64,000 nt of DNA, taken from Hylemonella gracilis str. Niagara R. Its GTDB lineage: Bacteria > Pseudomonadota > Gammaproteobacteria > Burkholderiales > Burkholderiaceae_C. Location of the stretch: positions 449,459-513,458 of the forward strand of contig NZ_JEMG01000001.1 in assembly GCF_000600295.1 (NCBI RefSeq). The letters run 5' to 3'. This document shows positions 8,309 through 16,695 of the stretch, in pieces. Every line of letters starts with the position of its first letter. Within the stretch, counting starts at the first letter, position 1. The notes beneath the pieces were generated by a model, which was not told the DNA's origin, did no database searches, and saw nothing but the letters and a program-made list of their open reading frames with translations. A program made the position numbers and the translations under genes.

Positions 8309-10407
8309 ATCCGCTGATCCAACAGTTGCAGCAGCGTTTTGGGCGCCACGCCGTGATGATCCAAGGCGTGGCGGCACCGCTTTTTGTCGTCGCCGTGCTG
8401 GCGATGATGGTGCTGCCCTTGCCGCCTTGGCTGCTGGACATCCTGTTCACCTTCAACATCGCCATCGCCCTGATGGTGATGATGGTCGCCGCCTACATGA
8501 CCAAGCCGCTGGATTTCGCGGCTTTCCCGGTCGTGCTGTTGCTGACAACCTTGCTGCGTCTGTCCTTGAACGTGGCCTCCACCCGGGTGGTGCTGCTCGA
8601 AGGCCATACAGGCACCGGGGCAGCGGGTCAGGTGATCGAGGCCTTCGGCCATTTCCTGATCGGCGGCAACTTCGCGGTCGGTTTGATCGTCTTCGCGATC
8701 CTGGTGGTCATCAACTTCGTGGTCGTGACCAAAGGCGCCGAGCGTATCGCCGAAGTGTCGGCACGCTTCGCCCTGGACGCCATGCCCGGCAAGCAGATGG
8801 CCATCGACGCCGATCTGGGCGCGGGCCTGATCGACGAAAAGGAAGCCAAGCGTCGCCGTGCCGAGGTCAGCGAAGAAGCCGACTTCTTCGGCTCCATGGA
8901 TGGCGCCTCCAAGTTCGTGCGCGGCGATGCCATGGCGGCCATCCTGATCCTGTTCATCAGCATCATTGGTGGCTTCGCGATCGGCATGCTGCAACACGGG
9001 TTGAGCGCCAGCCAGGCGGCCAACAGCTACATCCTGTTGGCCATCGGTGATGCCCTGGTGGCGCAAATCCCCGGCTTGCTGATTTCCGTGGCGGCCGCCA
9101 TGGTCGTGTCCCGCGTGGGCAAGGACCAGGATCTGGGCAAGCAGATCAGTGCCCAGATGCTGGTTTCGCCCCGTGCTCTTGGGATCACGGCGGGCGTGCT
9201 GGGTCTGCTGGGCATCATCCCCGGCATGCCCAACATGGTTTTCCTGGGCATGGCCAGCTTGCTGGGTTATGCGGCATGGGTGATCTCCAAGCAGCCCGCG
9301 AAGCAGGAGGCTGCTGCTGCGGCGGCCGCCGCCTCGGCCTCCGCCGCCGCCGCACCAGGCGACGGCGAAGCCAGCTGGGACGATCTGCAGCCTGTGGATC
9401 AACTGGGCCTGGAACTGGGCTACCGTCTCATCACGCTGGTGGACAAGAACCGCCAGGGCGACCTGCTCACCCGCATCAAGGGCGTGCGCCGCAAGTTCGC
9501 TCAGGAAGTTGGCTTCCTGCCGCCGCCGGTCCACGTGCGCGACAACCTGGAGCTCAAGCCCAGCGGTTACCGCATCAACCTGCGTGGCGTGGTGGTCGGC
9601 GAAGGCGAGGCCTTCCCGGGCATGTACCTGGCCATCAATCCGGGCGGCATCAGCACACCGCTGATCGGCACGCCGGCCACCGACCCCGCCTTCGGCTTGC
9701 CCGCGACGTGGATCGACGAACGCCAGAAAGAAGCCGCGCAAATGGCTGGCTTTACCGTGGTTGATTCCGAGACCGTGATGGCCACGCATCTTTCACACTT
9801 GATGCAGGTTCACGCCGCGCGCCTGCTCAGCCGTACTGAAACCCAGAACCTGGTGGAGCACGTGTCGCGGCAATTCCCGAAGCTCATCGAAGAAGTCGTG
9901 CCCAAAATGGTGTCTATCGCCGCGTTCCAGCGAGTCCTCCAGCTGTTGCTGGAAGAGGCGGTGCACATCCGCGACATGCGCACCATCGTCGAAACGATTG
10001 CCGAGCATGCGCCGGCTACCACCGACCCGGCCGAACTCGCGCGCCGCGTGCGTGTCGCCCTGTCGCCGGCCATCGTGCAGCAGATCTACGGGCCGCAGAA
10101 AGAACTCAACGTCATCGCCATCGATCCGCCGCTGGAACGCCTGCTTGTGCAGGCATTGGGCGGCGCCAACGGCCCAGCGCTCGATCCGGGCGTGGCCGAC
10201 ATGTTCGCCCGCAACGCGGCCGACGTGGCGATGAAACAAGAAGAAACCGGTGTACCAGCTTGCTTGCTGGTGCCCGACCCCATACGCAATTCCATCGCCC
10301 GTCTGGTGCGCCGCGCCGCGCCCCGGATGCAAGTGCTGTCGCACAGCGAAATTCCTGAAACCCATTCCATTCGAATCGGACCGATCCTGAGAGGCGCCGC
10401 ATCATGA
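8305..10407 (+). CDS. flhA: FlhA, flagellar export gate protein
   Basis: The 700-residue product has the eight-helix membrane domain at about residues 15-325, including the FHIPEP-family region around PLDFAAFPVVLLLTTLLRLS. A linker follows and then the large cytoplasmic domain (about 355-690) that docks chaperone-substrate complexes. The linker at about residues 331-352 is expanded into an alanine run (bases 9301-9360), unlike typical FlhA. The gene overlaps flhB and flhF by four bases at each end, giving a coupled flhB-flhA-flhF unit. Confidence 0.97.
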   Translation: MNPLIQQLQQRFGRHAVMIQGVAAPLFVVAVLAMMVLPLPPWLLDILFTFNIAIALMVMMVAAYMTKPLDFAAFPVVLLLTTLLRLSLNVASTRVVLLEGHTGTGAAGQVIEAFGHFLIGGNFAVGLIVFAILVVINFVVVTKGAERIAEVSARFALDAMPGKQMAIDADLGAGLIDEKEAKRRRAEVSEEADFFGSMDGASKFVRGDAMAAILILFISIIGGFAIGMLQHGLSASQAANSYILLAIGDALVAQIPGLLISVAAAMVVSRVGKDQDLGKQISAQMLVSPRALGITAGVLGLLGIIPGMPNMVFLGMASLLGYAAWVISKQPAKQEAAAAAAAASASAAAAPGDGEASWDDLQPVDQLGLELGYRLITLVDKNRQGDLLTRIKGVRRKFAQEVGFLPPPVHVRDNLELKPSGYRINLRGVVVGEGEAFPGMYLAINPGGISTPLIGTPATDPAFGLPATWIDERQKEAAQMAGFTVVDSETVMATHLSHLMQVHAARLLSRTETQNLVEHVSRQFPKLIEEVVPKMVSIAAFQRVLQLLLEEAVHIRDMRTIVETIAEHAPATTDPAELARRVRVALSPAIVQQIYGPQKELNVIAIDPPLERLLVQALGGANGPALDPGVADMFARNAADVAMKQEETGVPACLLVPDPIRNSIARLVRRAAPRMQVLSHSEIPETHSIRIGPILRGAAS

Positions 10408-12044
10408 GCATTCAACGATTCCATGCCCCGACCGCCCGTGAGGCGCTGGCCAAGGCACGCGCGGCATTTGGCGATGAAGCCGTCATCCTGTCCAACAAGC
10501 CCACGGCCCAAGGTGGGGTCGAAGTCGTTGCCACGACCTCGTCCACCCTCGCTGCGCTGGACCAGGCAGCCGACAACGTGATGGCCAAGGAAGACAGCGC
10601 GGAAAGCTCCACCTTCGGTTTCCTGTCGCGTCGCAAGGCCAACGCGGAAAAGGCCGCCAAGGAGGCCGCGCGCGCGCCGCGTGACGGCCGCCTGGAGCCC
10701 GAGGGCGAGGTGCCCGATCCGGCTGAGCGCGCCGAACGCGCGGCCCGCGCCGCGCTGCGCTCCTCGCGCAGCACGGTGGAGGAAGACGCCGATCAGCTGG
10801 CCATGAGCACCCTGTCCTTCCAGGACTACGTGCGCGAGCGCGTGCTGCAGCGTCGGCACGAGATGCGACAGCACGAAGCGCGCCAGGCCGCGCACACCGC
10901 CCAGGGCGGTTCCGGCATCAATGTGGGTGGCGCCGCGCCGCGCACCTATGCCGTGGTGCCGCCGGACCAGCCCGCGCAGGCGCCGCGTCGCGTCGCCATG
11001 CCCGAGGCCGCGCCTCAGCCCATGGTGCCCGAGGGCCTGATGAACGAGCTCAACGCGATGAAGGATCTCATCGAGGAGCGCTTCAGCACCCTGGCCTGGT
11101 TGGGCCAGGCCAAGCAGAACCCGGTGCGAGCCAATCTGACCCTCAAGCTCATCCGCGCGGGTTATTCGCCCAACCTCGCGCGCGCCGCGCTGGAGAAGAT
11201 GCCCAACGACATCACGCCTGCCGAAGCCATGCGCTGGATGCTGGCCGTGCTGGAGCGCAACCTCAAGACCGACAAGAACGAACCGGCCCTGCACGAGGCC
11301 GGTGGCATCTACGCCCTGGTCGGTGCCACCGGCGTGGGCAAGACCACCACGGCCGCCAAGCTCGCCGCGCAATGCGCGCGTGACTTCGGCGCCGCCAGCG
11401 TGGGCCTGATCACGCTGGACAGCTACCGCATCGGCGCGCATGAACAGCTGCGCACCTACGGCCGCATGCTGGGCGTGGTGGCGCACATGGCGCATGACCA
11501 GAGCGCCCTGCAGGATTTGTTGAGCCTGCTGTCCAACCGCAAGATGGTCATCATCGACACCACTGGCGTGGCGCCGCGCGATCCGCGCAAGCGCGAAGTG
11601 CTCGACATGCTGGACCTGCCGGGTGTGCAGCGCCTCATGGTGCTCAACGCCGCCAACCATGGCGACGCGCAGGACGAGGCCGTGGCCTCGTTCCGCAGCA
11701 GTGGCGCGCAACATGCCGTGCTGACCAAGACGGACGAAGCAGTGAAACTCGGCCCGACCCTGGACGCGGCTATTCGCCACCGTCTGGTGCTGCGTGGCGT
11801 GAGCTGCGGCCAACGTGTGCCCGAAGACTGGGCGCGCGCCGATGCCGATCAGCTGGTCAAGTTGTCCATGCGCTCGACTGGCCGCTCCGCCCACGACCCC
11901 CAACTCGGTGATCTGGACCTCTATTTCACGCAGATGGAAAGCCGCGCGCAGAGCGTGCAGGGCTTGGCCACCGCGCAACAACCCGTGCCGCCGGCCGTGC
12001 GTCGTCCGGGCCCGGCCGCGCATGGGGGTAAGCTCCATGCTTGA
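10404..12044 (+). CDS. flhF: FlhF, SRP-type GTPase for flagellar placement
   Basis: The 546-residue product has the FlhF N-terminal motif (RFHAPTAREALAKARAAFG), a long basic and Ala-rich B domain, and a C-terminal SRP-GTPase NG domain. The G1 loop is GATGVGKTTTAAKLA (about residues 309-323), followed by LDSYRIGAHEQL and DTTGVAPRD. FlhF marks the polar site of flagellar assembly and recruits early basal-body parts. It overlaps flhA by four bases and the following flhG-like gene by eight. Confidence 0.95.
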   Translation: MSIQRFHAPTAREALAKARAAFGDEAVILSNKPTAQGGVEVVATTSSTLAALDQAADNVMAKEDSAESSTFGFLSRRKANAEKAAKEAARAPRDGRLEPEGEVPDPAERAERAARAALRSSRSTVEEDADQLAMSTLSFQDYVRERVLQRRHEMRQHEARQAAHTAQGGSGINVGGAAPRTYAVVPPDQPAQAPRRVAMPEAAPQPMVPEGLMNELNAMKDLIEERFSTLAWLGQAKQNPVRANLTLKLIRAGYSPNLARAALEKMPNDITPAEAMRWMLAVLERNLKTDKNEPALHEAGGIYALVGATGVGKTTTAAKLAAQCARDFGAASVGLITLDSYRIGAHEQLRTYGRMLGVVAHMAHDQSALQDLLSLLSNRKMVIIDTTGVAPRDPRKREVLDMLDLPGVQRLMVLNAANHGDAQDEAVASFRSSGAQHAVLTKTDEAVKLGPTLDAAIRHRLVLRGVSCGQRVPEDWARADADQLVKLSMRSTGRSAHDPQLGDLDLYFTQMESRAQSVQGLATAQQPVPPAVRRPGPAAHGGKLHA

Positions 12045-12891
12045 AGTCGAAAACCAGGCGGCCGGCCTCGCGGCGCTCGCCGTGGAATCGTCGCCCCGCA
12101 TCGTGGCCCTGGCGGGTCACGAGGACGCGCGCAGCGAACTGCCGCTGCTGATGCAACTCTGCGCTGCCTGGACCAATCTGGACTACCCGCTGGTTGTGCT
12201 CGATGCCCATGTCAGCGAAACCGACCAGGTGCCGGGCTTGTCCCAGCTGCTGCGCGGCGACGAGGATTTCACCGCCGCCGTGCTGGGCAACAATGCAACG
12301 GCCTGGCCCATCGTGCCAGCGGCACTGGGGCTGGAGCAACTGCTGGACGGCGCGGGCGCGACCACCCAAGCGAAGGGCAAGGTCATTGCCAAGACGCTGG
12401 ACGCCGGACAGGAACGCGCCCGCCAACTGGCGACCCTGTTCCCAGGTTATGAATTGATCCTGGTCTATGCGCCCGCTGCCGTGTTGGCCCGGGTCTGGCA
12501 GGGCAGCAACCTGTCCCCGTTGCTGCCCGTCTCGGTGCAGGAGTCGGCCTTGCTGTCGGCCTACCAGGCGCTCAAGCAGATGTTGAGTTTGGGCAAGTTG
12601 CGGCCTACCATCGTGACCGTGATGCAAGACGCCGCCCTGACGACCCGCATGTCGGGTCACAACATCAGCCGCAATCTGCAGGAATGCGCGCGTGATTTTC
12701 TCGCCTGCGAGACACCCGCGCTCACGGTCTGTCCCGATCGCCCGGAGGAAATGCAGCGCCTGGCCCTGCGGTCGCTGGAAGCCGGTTTGCAGCCCCAAGA
12801 CTGGGATCTGTCGGCCGTGCTCGCGCCGGCTTATGCCAGCGCGCCCAACACCCGACGCGGCGCGGCCGTGGCTGCCGGGCAGGGGCGCTGA
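12037..12891 (+). CDS. flhG: FlhG/FleN-position protein, degenerate MinD-like fold without P-loop
   Basis: The position between flhF and fliA is that of flhG, whose MinD-type ATPase limits flagellar number. The 284-residue product keeps FlhG-like length and some fold-like segments, such as RIVALAGHED at the first strand and NLDYPLVVLDAH at the Walker B-like strand. The Walker A box GKGGVGKT is absent; where it should be the sequence reads AGHEDARSELPLL. ATP binding in the canonical way is therefore unlikely. ATG 12037 overlaps the flhF stop and has GGGGGT eight bases upstream; ATG 12022 is an alternative. Function is inferred from context only. Confidence 0.72.
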   Translation: MLEVENQAAGLAALAVESSPRIVALAGHEDARSELPLLMQLCAAWTNLDYPLVVLDAHVSETDQVPGLSQLLRGDEDFTAAVLGNNATAWPIVPAALGLEQLLDGAGATTQAKGKVIAKTLDAGQERARQLATLFPGYELILVYAPAAVLARVWQGSNLSPLLPVSVQESALLSAYQALKQMLSLGKLRPTIVTVMQDAALTTRMSGHNISRNLQECARDFLACETPALTVCPDRPEEMQRLALRSLEAGLQPQDWDLSAVLAPAYASAPNTRRGAAVAAGQGR

Positions 12892-12914
12892 ACGTGATGC
12901 AGGGAGTGTCGCCC

Positions 12915-13631
12915 GTGACGTACACCGCGCAAGGCCAACTGGACCGTGACGCCCTGATCCGGCAGTACGTGCCCCTGGTGCGTCGGCTGGCGTACCACAT
13001 GATGGCCAAGCTGCCCCCGTCCATCCAGGTGGACGATTTGATCCAGGTCGGCTTGATCGGTCTGTCCGAGGCGCTCACGCGGTACGAGGCCACCCAAGGC
13101 GTGCAGTTCGAGACTTTCGCCACCCAGCGCATCCGCGGCGCGATGATCGATGAGTTGCGCGAGAACGATTGGATGAGCCGTGGCTCGCGCAAGAGTCAGA
13201 AGGAAATCGAGGCGGCGTTGACCCGACTCGAACACCAGCTGGGACGCTCGCCCACCGAGTCAGAGATCGCCGAGGCGCTGGGCATGGAGTTGGCCGAGTA
13301 CCAAGCGCTGCTGTACAAGGTCAAGGGCACGCAGCTGGTCTACCTCGAGGACATGACCGCGGGGGAGGACGAGGAAGGTTTCCTCGATCGCCACATGGTC
13401 GATGGCGAATCCGACCCCATGGCCTTGCTGCGCAACCAACGCCTGCGCAGCTCGCTGGTGGAGGCCATCAAGGCCTTGCCCGAGCGCGAGCAGTACGTGA
13501 TGAGCATGTACTACGAGCAGGACATGAACCTCAAGGAAATCGCCGCCGTGCTGGGCGTCACCGAATCGCGCGTCTGCCAGTTGCACAGCCAGTCGATCGC
13601 GCGCCTGCGTGCCAAGATGCGCGCGCACTGA
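12915..13631 (+). CDS. fliA: FliA, flagellar sigma-28 factor
   Basis: This sigma-70 family protein has region 2 (YVPLVRRLAYHMMAKLPPS, then QVDDLIQVGLIGLSEA), region 3 and region 4 (PEREQYVMSMYYEQDMNLKEIAAVLGV). It directs RNA polymerase to late flagellar promoters such as the one found upstream of flgM. Possible starts are GTG 12894, ATG 12897 and GTG 12915. The last has AGGGAG eight bases upstream and gives MTYTAQGQLD, which aligns with the FliA family start, so it is preferred. It ends the flhB-flhA-flhF-flhG-fliA run. Confidence 0.95.
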   Translation: MTYTAQGQLDRDALIRQYVPLVRRLAYHMMAKLPPSIQVDDLIQVGLIGLSEALTRYEATQGVQFETFATQRIRGAMIDELRENDWMSRGSRKSQKEIEAALTRLEHQLGRSPTESEIAEALGMELAEYQALLYKVKGTQLVYLEDMTAGEDEEGFLDRHMVDGESDPMALLRNQRLRSSLVEAIKALPEREQYVMSMYYEQDMNLKEIAAVLGVTESRVCQLHSQSIARLRAKMRAH

Positions 13632-13786
13632 GTTCGGTGCGAGGGGACGGACTCGGTGAGGTCGCGCGGTGAGTTTGCGGTGGCGCGTGCCGGGCACCAG
13701 AAGCCGCCCTCCTCTTGAGATTTGCTGCGCACATCAAAATCGTCGGGACGGCATCTGTCGCCCAGCACGCTTGAATGGGCGTTTCT

Positions 13787-14707
13787 TCACTCCTGCTTTT
13801 TACGCGCCAGCGCTTTTTCGTACAGCGCGTTGCGCGGTGTCCCGGTGATGTCCGCTGCCAGCTTGACGGCGGTTTTCAAGGGCAGTTCCGCCAGCAGCAG
13901 ATCCAGGGTGCGCAGCGCCGCCGGGGCCAGCGCGCTTTCCTGAGCCACGCGCGGCGCCGGGTGTAGCACCAGCACGAATTCCCCACGCGCGCGCTGCGCG
14001 TCCACCGCGAGCCAGTCTGCAAATTGCGCGGCGGGCAGGGTGACGATCTGTTCGAACTGCTTGCTGATTTCCCTGGCCACGGTCAGGGCACGGTCCCCCA
14101 AGGCCGCCAGGGCGTCCGCCAGGGCCGTGATGCGGTGCGGCGCCTCCAGCAGCACCACGGCGCGCGGTTCCTCCGCCAGCGACTGCACGGCTTGCGCCCG
14201 CTCGCCCGTCTTGGCAGGCAGAAAACCCGCGAACACGAAGCTGCCTGACTCATCGACCGCGCCAGCCGCACTCAACGCCGCGGTGACGCTGCTGGCCCCT
14301 GGCAAGGGCATCACGGGCAGCCCCTCGGCGCGCACGGCCGCGACCAGGCGGGCACCGGGGTCGCTGACGGCCGGCGTGCCCGCGTCGCTGACATAGGCCA
14401 CGCGCAGGCCTTCTCGCAGGTGCGCGATGACTTGCTGGGCGGCTTCCTGTTCGTTGTGCTGATGCACCGCCATCAAGCTGGCGCCGCTTTTTTCGATGCC
14501 ATAGGCGCGCAGCAGGCTTTGCGTGTGGCGCGTGTCCTCGCAGGCCAGCACATCGGCTAAGCGCAGCACGTAAAGGGCGCGCAAGGTGATGTCGGCCAAG
14601 TTGCCAATGGGCGTGGCCACCACGTAGAGCGTGCCGGGCGGTAGATGCTGAGCGCCCGCAGCATCTTGCGCGGCGATCAGGGCTGAGGCATAAGAGGAAG
14701 AGTTCAC
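13787..14707 (-). CDS. rsmI: RsmI, 16S rRNA 2'-O-ribose C1402 methyltransferase
   Basis: The 306-residue product has the tetrapyrrole-methylase fold: GTLYVVATPIGNLADITLRA near residue 25, CEDTRHTQSLL, and VSDAGTPAVSDPGARLV (about 107-123). RsmI methylates the ribose of C1402 in the ribosomal decoding centre. The start is GTG at 14707. It is divergent from yraN with a 20-base gap. This is the left member of the rsmI-yraN-diaA-dolP neighbourhood known from E. coli, where lpoA also sits; lpoA is absent here. Confidence 0.95.
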   Translation of the reverse strand: MNSSSYASALIAAQDAAGAQHLPPGTLYVVATPIGNLADITLRALYVLRLADVLACEDTRHTQSLLRAYGIEKSGASLMAVHQHNEQEAAQQVIAHLREGLRVAYVSDAGTPAVSDPGARLVAAVRAEGLPVMPLPGASSVTAALSAAGAVDESGSFVFAGFLPAKTGERAQAVQSLAEEPRAVVLLEAPHRITALADALAALGDRALTVAREISKQFEQIVTLPAAQFADWLAVDAQRARGEFVLVLHPAPRVAQESALAPAALRTLDLLLAELPLKTAVKLAADITGTPRNALYEKALARKKQE

Positions 14708-14727
14708 GAACGTGGATAGGTAAGCCC

Positions 14728-15144
14728 ATGCGCAATCACCCCCTTCCGAATCAGGTCCAGCCCACGACCAAACAGGCCGGTGACATGGCGGAAGAACAGG
14801 CCTTGCGGCATCTGCAGGCGGCGGGGTTGCAACTGCTGACGCGCAATTATCGGACGCCCGGACGAGGCGGCGGCGAGGTGGACCTCGTGATGAAGACCGC
14901 GGACGGCACCCTGGTGTTCGTGGAGGTGCGCCGCCGCGCCAGCGCGCGACACGGGGGCGCGGCCGCCAGCGTGGGCGCCGTCAAGCAGCGACGCGTCATC
15001 CTGGCGGCGCGCCACTACCTGCTGCGCTGGCGTTCACCACCGCCTTGCCGCTTCGACGTGGTCGCGATCGAGGGTGGCCCGCAAGGCATCGGCGAAAGTC
15101 GGCTGGTATGGTTGCAGGCGGCGTTCGACGCAGGCGCTCATTGA
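14728..15144 (+). CDS. YraN family (UPF0102) endonuclease-like protein
   Basis: The 138-residue protein has the UPF0102/YraN restriction-endonuclease-like core: GDMAEEQALRHLQAAG, then NYRTPGRGGGEVDLV with the E-x-D pair and VFVEVRRR with the E-x-R/K motif. The family resembles Holliday-junction-resolvase-fold nucleases, but its cellular role is unproven. It lies in the conserved rsmI/yraN/diaA/dolP set. Confidence 0.9.
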   Translation: MRNHPLPNQVQPTTKQAGDMAEEQALRHLQAAGLQLLTRNYRTPGRGGGEVDLVMKTADGTLVFVEVRRRASARHGGAAASVGAVKQRRVILAARHYLLRWRSPPPCRFDVVAIEGGPQGIGESRLVWLQAAFDAGAH

Positions 15145-15333
15145 CCCCGTTTCTTGCCCTTGCCTTGCGCCAGCGAGCGGCACGGACGAGGCCTTCGAGG
15201 CGGACCGTCCACGCCCCGACCCTGCGTCGTGCGTTCCGTTGGGTGCGTGCGGGGTGTTCACCTTCCTGATCGCGGGTGGATGCACGGGGCTGCCCGACCG
15301 GCTTCAGGCAAGGCCGGTATCATTCGCGCCATC

Positions 15334-15933
15334 ATGTTTGAGCCGCGCATTGAACAACACTTCATCGACAGCGCAGACCTGAAGTACCAGGCCGCGCAAG
15401 TGCTGAGCAAGCCCATATCGGCGGCGGTCCAGGCTGTGCTGGAATGCGTGACCAATGGCGGCAAGGTGCTGGCCTGCGGCAATGGCGGCTCTGCCGCCTA
15501 CGCGCAGCACTTCGCAGCCGAATTCGTGGGTCGTTTCGAGCGGGAGCGTCCCGAGCTGGGCGCGATCGCGCTGACCGCGGACAGTGCCATCCTCACGGCC
15601 ATCGCCAACGACTATGACTACAGCCTGGTCTTCTCCAAGCAGGTGCGCGCGCTGGGGCAGGCGGGTGACGTGCTGCTGGCCATCTCCAGCAGCGGCAATT
15701 CCGCCAATGTGTTGGCCGCCATCGAAGCCGCGCATGAGCGCGACATGATCGTGGTCGGGCTGACCGGCAAAGGCGGCGGCAAGATGAACGCCGTGCTGCG
15801 CGAAACCGACGTGCATGTTTGCGTGCCACACGAACGCACGGCGCGCATCCAGGAAGTGCATTTGCTGGCGCTGCACTGCATCTGCGACGCCGTCGATCAT
15901 CAACTGCTGGGTGAACAGGACAACAAGCCGTGA
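15334..15933 (+). CDS. diaA: DiaA/GmhA-type SIS-domain protein
   Basis: The 200-residue SIS-domain protein has the motifs CGNGGSAAYAQHFAAEF (about residues 49-65), ISSSGNSANVL and VGLTGKGGGKM. The family splits into GmhA (sedoheptulose-7-phosphate isomerase of LPS heptose synthesis) and DiaA (a DnaA-binding initiation factor). The flanking yraN and dolP indicate DiaA, because E. coli has the same order; sequence alone does not separate them decisively. ATG 15334 gives the expected MFEPRIEQHF start; longer in-frame upstream sequence is not conserved. Confidence 0.9.
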   Translation: MFEPRIEQHFIDSADLKYQAAQVLSKPISAAVQAVLECVTNGGKVLACGNGGSAAYAQHFAAEFVGRFERERPELGAIALTADSAILTAIANDYDYSLVFSKQVRALGQAGDVLLAISSSGNSANVLAAIEAAHERDMIVVGLTGKGGGKMNAVLRETDVHVCVPHERTARIQEVHLLALHCICDAVDHQLLGEQDNKP

Positions 15934-16598
15934 GCAAACCAAATTCCCTACACCGTTCCCTGGCCCTGCGCGCCCTTTGGCTGTGCATGGCCGCTGGCCT
16001 GGGCGCCGTGGCCTTGAGCGGCTGCGCGCCCATGATAGTCGGCGGCGCCGTGGTGGCCACAGGCCTGTCAGTGCTGGACCGGCGCACCACCGGCACGCAA
16101 CTCGACGACGAAGGCATCGAGACGCGGGCCATGTCGCGCTTGAAGGAGCAACTGGGCGACCGGGCGCATGTCAACGTTGTCAGCTACAACCGCCAAGTGC
16201 TGTTGACCGGCGAGGTCTTGAGCGAGCAGGACCGTCAGCTCGCCGAACGGGTGATCGCGGGGCTGCCCAATGTGCGCAGCATCATCAACGAACTGGCCGT
16301 GCTGGGTCCTTCTACCTTGACGCAACAGTCCTCGGACGTGGGGGTGACGATGCGGGTCAAGACCAGCATGATCGACTCGCGCGATCTGAATGCCCATGTG
16401 GTCAAGGTCGTGACCGAGCGTGGCGTCGTCTACTTGATGGGCCGGGTGACGCAGCGTGAGGCCGATCGCGCGACCGACATCGCGCGCCGTACCACGGGGG
16501 TCCAGAAAGTGGTGCGTCTGTTCGAGCTGATCAGCGAGGAAGAGCGCCTGACCCTGGACAATCCGGGGCGCACGCGCTCTGCCCAGCCCGCTTACTGA
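15930..16598 (+). CDS. dolP: DolP-like outer-membrane lipoprotein with two BON domains
   Basis: The 222-residue product starts with a lipoprotein signal ending in the lipobox ALSGC (Cys about residue 31). Two BON domains follow (about residues 65-130 and 140-205), each with a V..G.V....E...A pattern, such as QVLLTGEVLSEQDRQLAERV and VVYLMGRVTQREADRA. DolP supports outer-membrane integrity and BAM function in E. coli. The GTG start overlaps the diaA stop (GTGA). Confidence 0.92.
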   Translation: MSKPNSLHRSLALRALWLCMAAGLGAVALSGCAPMIVGGAVVATGLSVLDRRTTGTQLDDEGIETRAMSRLKEQLGDRAHVNVVSYNRQVLLTGEVLSEQDRQLAERVIAGLPNVRSIINELAVLGPSTLTQQSSDVGVTMRVKTSMIDSRDLNAHVVKVVTERGVVYLMGRVTQREADRATDIARRTTGVQKVVRLFELISEEERLTLDNPGRTRSAQPAY

Positions 16599-16613
16599 GG
16601 CGTATAGCGCATG

Positions 16614-16634
16614 CACCGGCGCCCGGTGCCGGTG
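16614..16634 (+). terminator. Hairpin between convergent dolP and pilT
   Basis: CACCGGC at 16614-16620 pairs with GCCGGTG at 16628-16634 around a seven-base loop, 15 bases after the dolP stop. No strong T run follows on either strand, so this is a weak terminator call. Confidence 0.4.
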
Positions 16635-16695
16635 TCGTTCCGACCTGAATGAGCCGGTTCCTGTCAGAGGGCCGCGGGGTTTTCCCGTCGGGATC

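Noticed and set aside
8206-9789. 527-codon minus-strand frame opposite flhA
   Set aside because: It is a mirror of flhA codon bias, rich in His, Asp and Gln; flhA on the plus strand is unambiguous.
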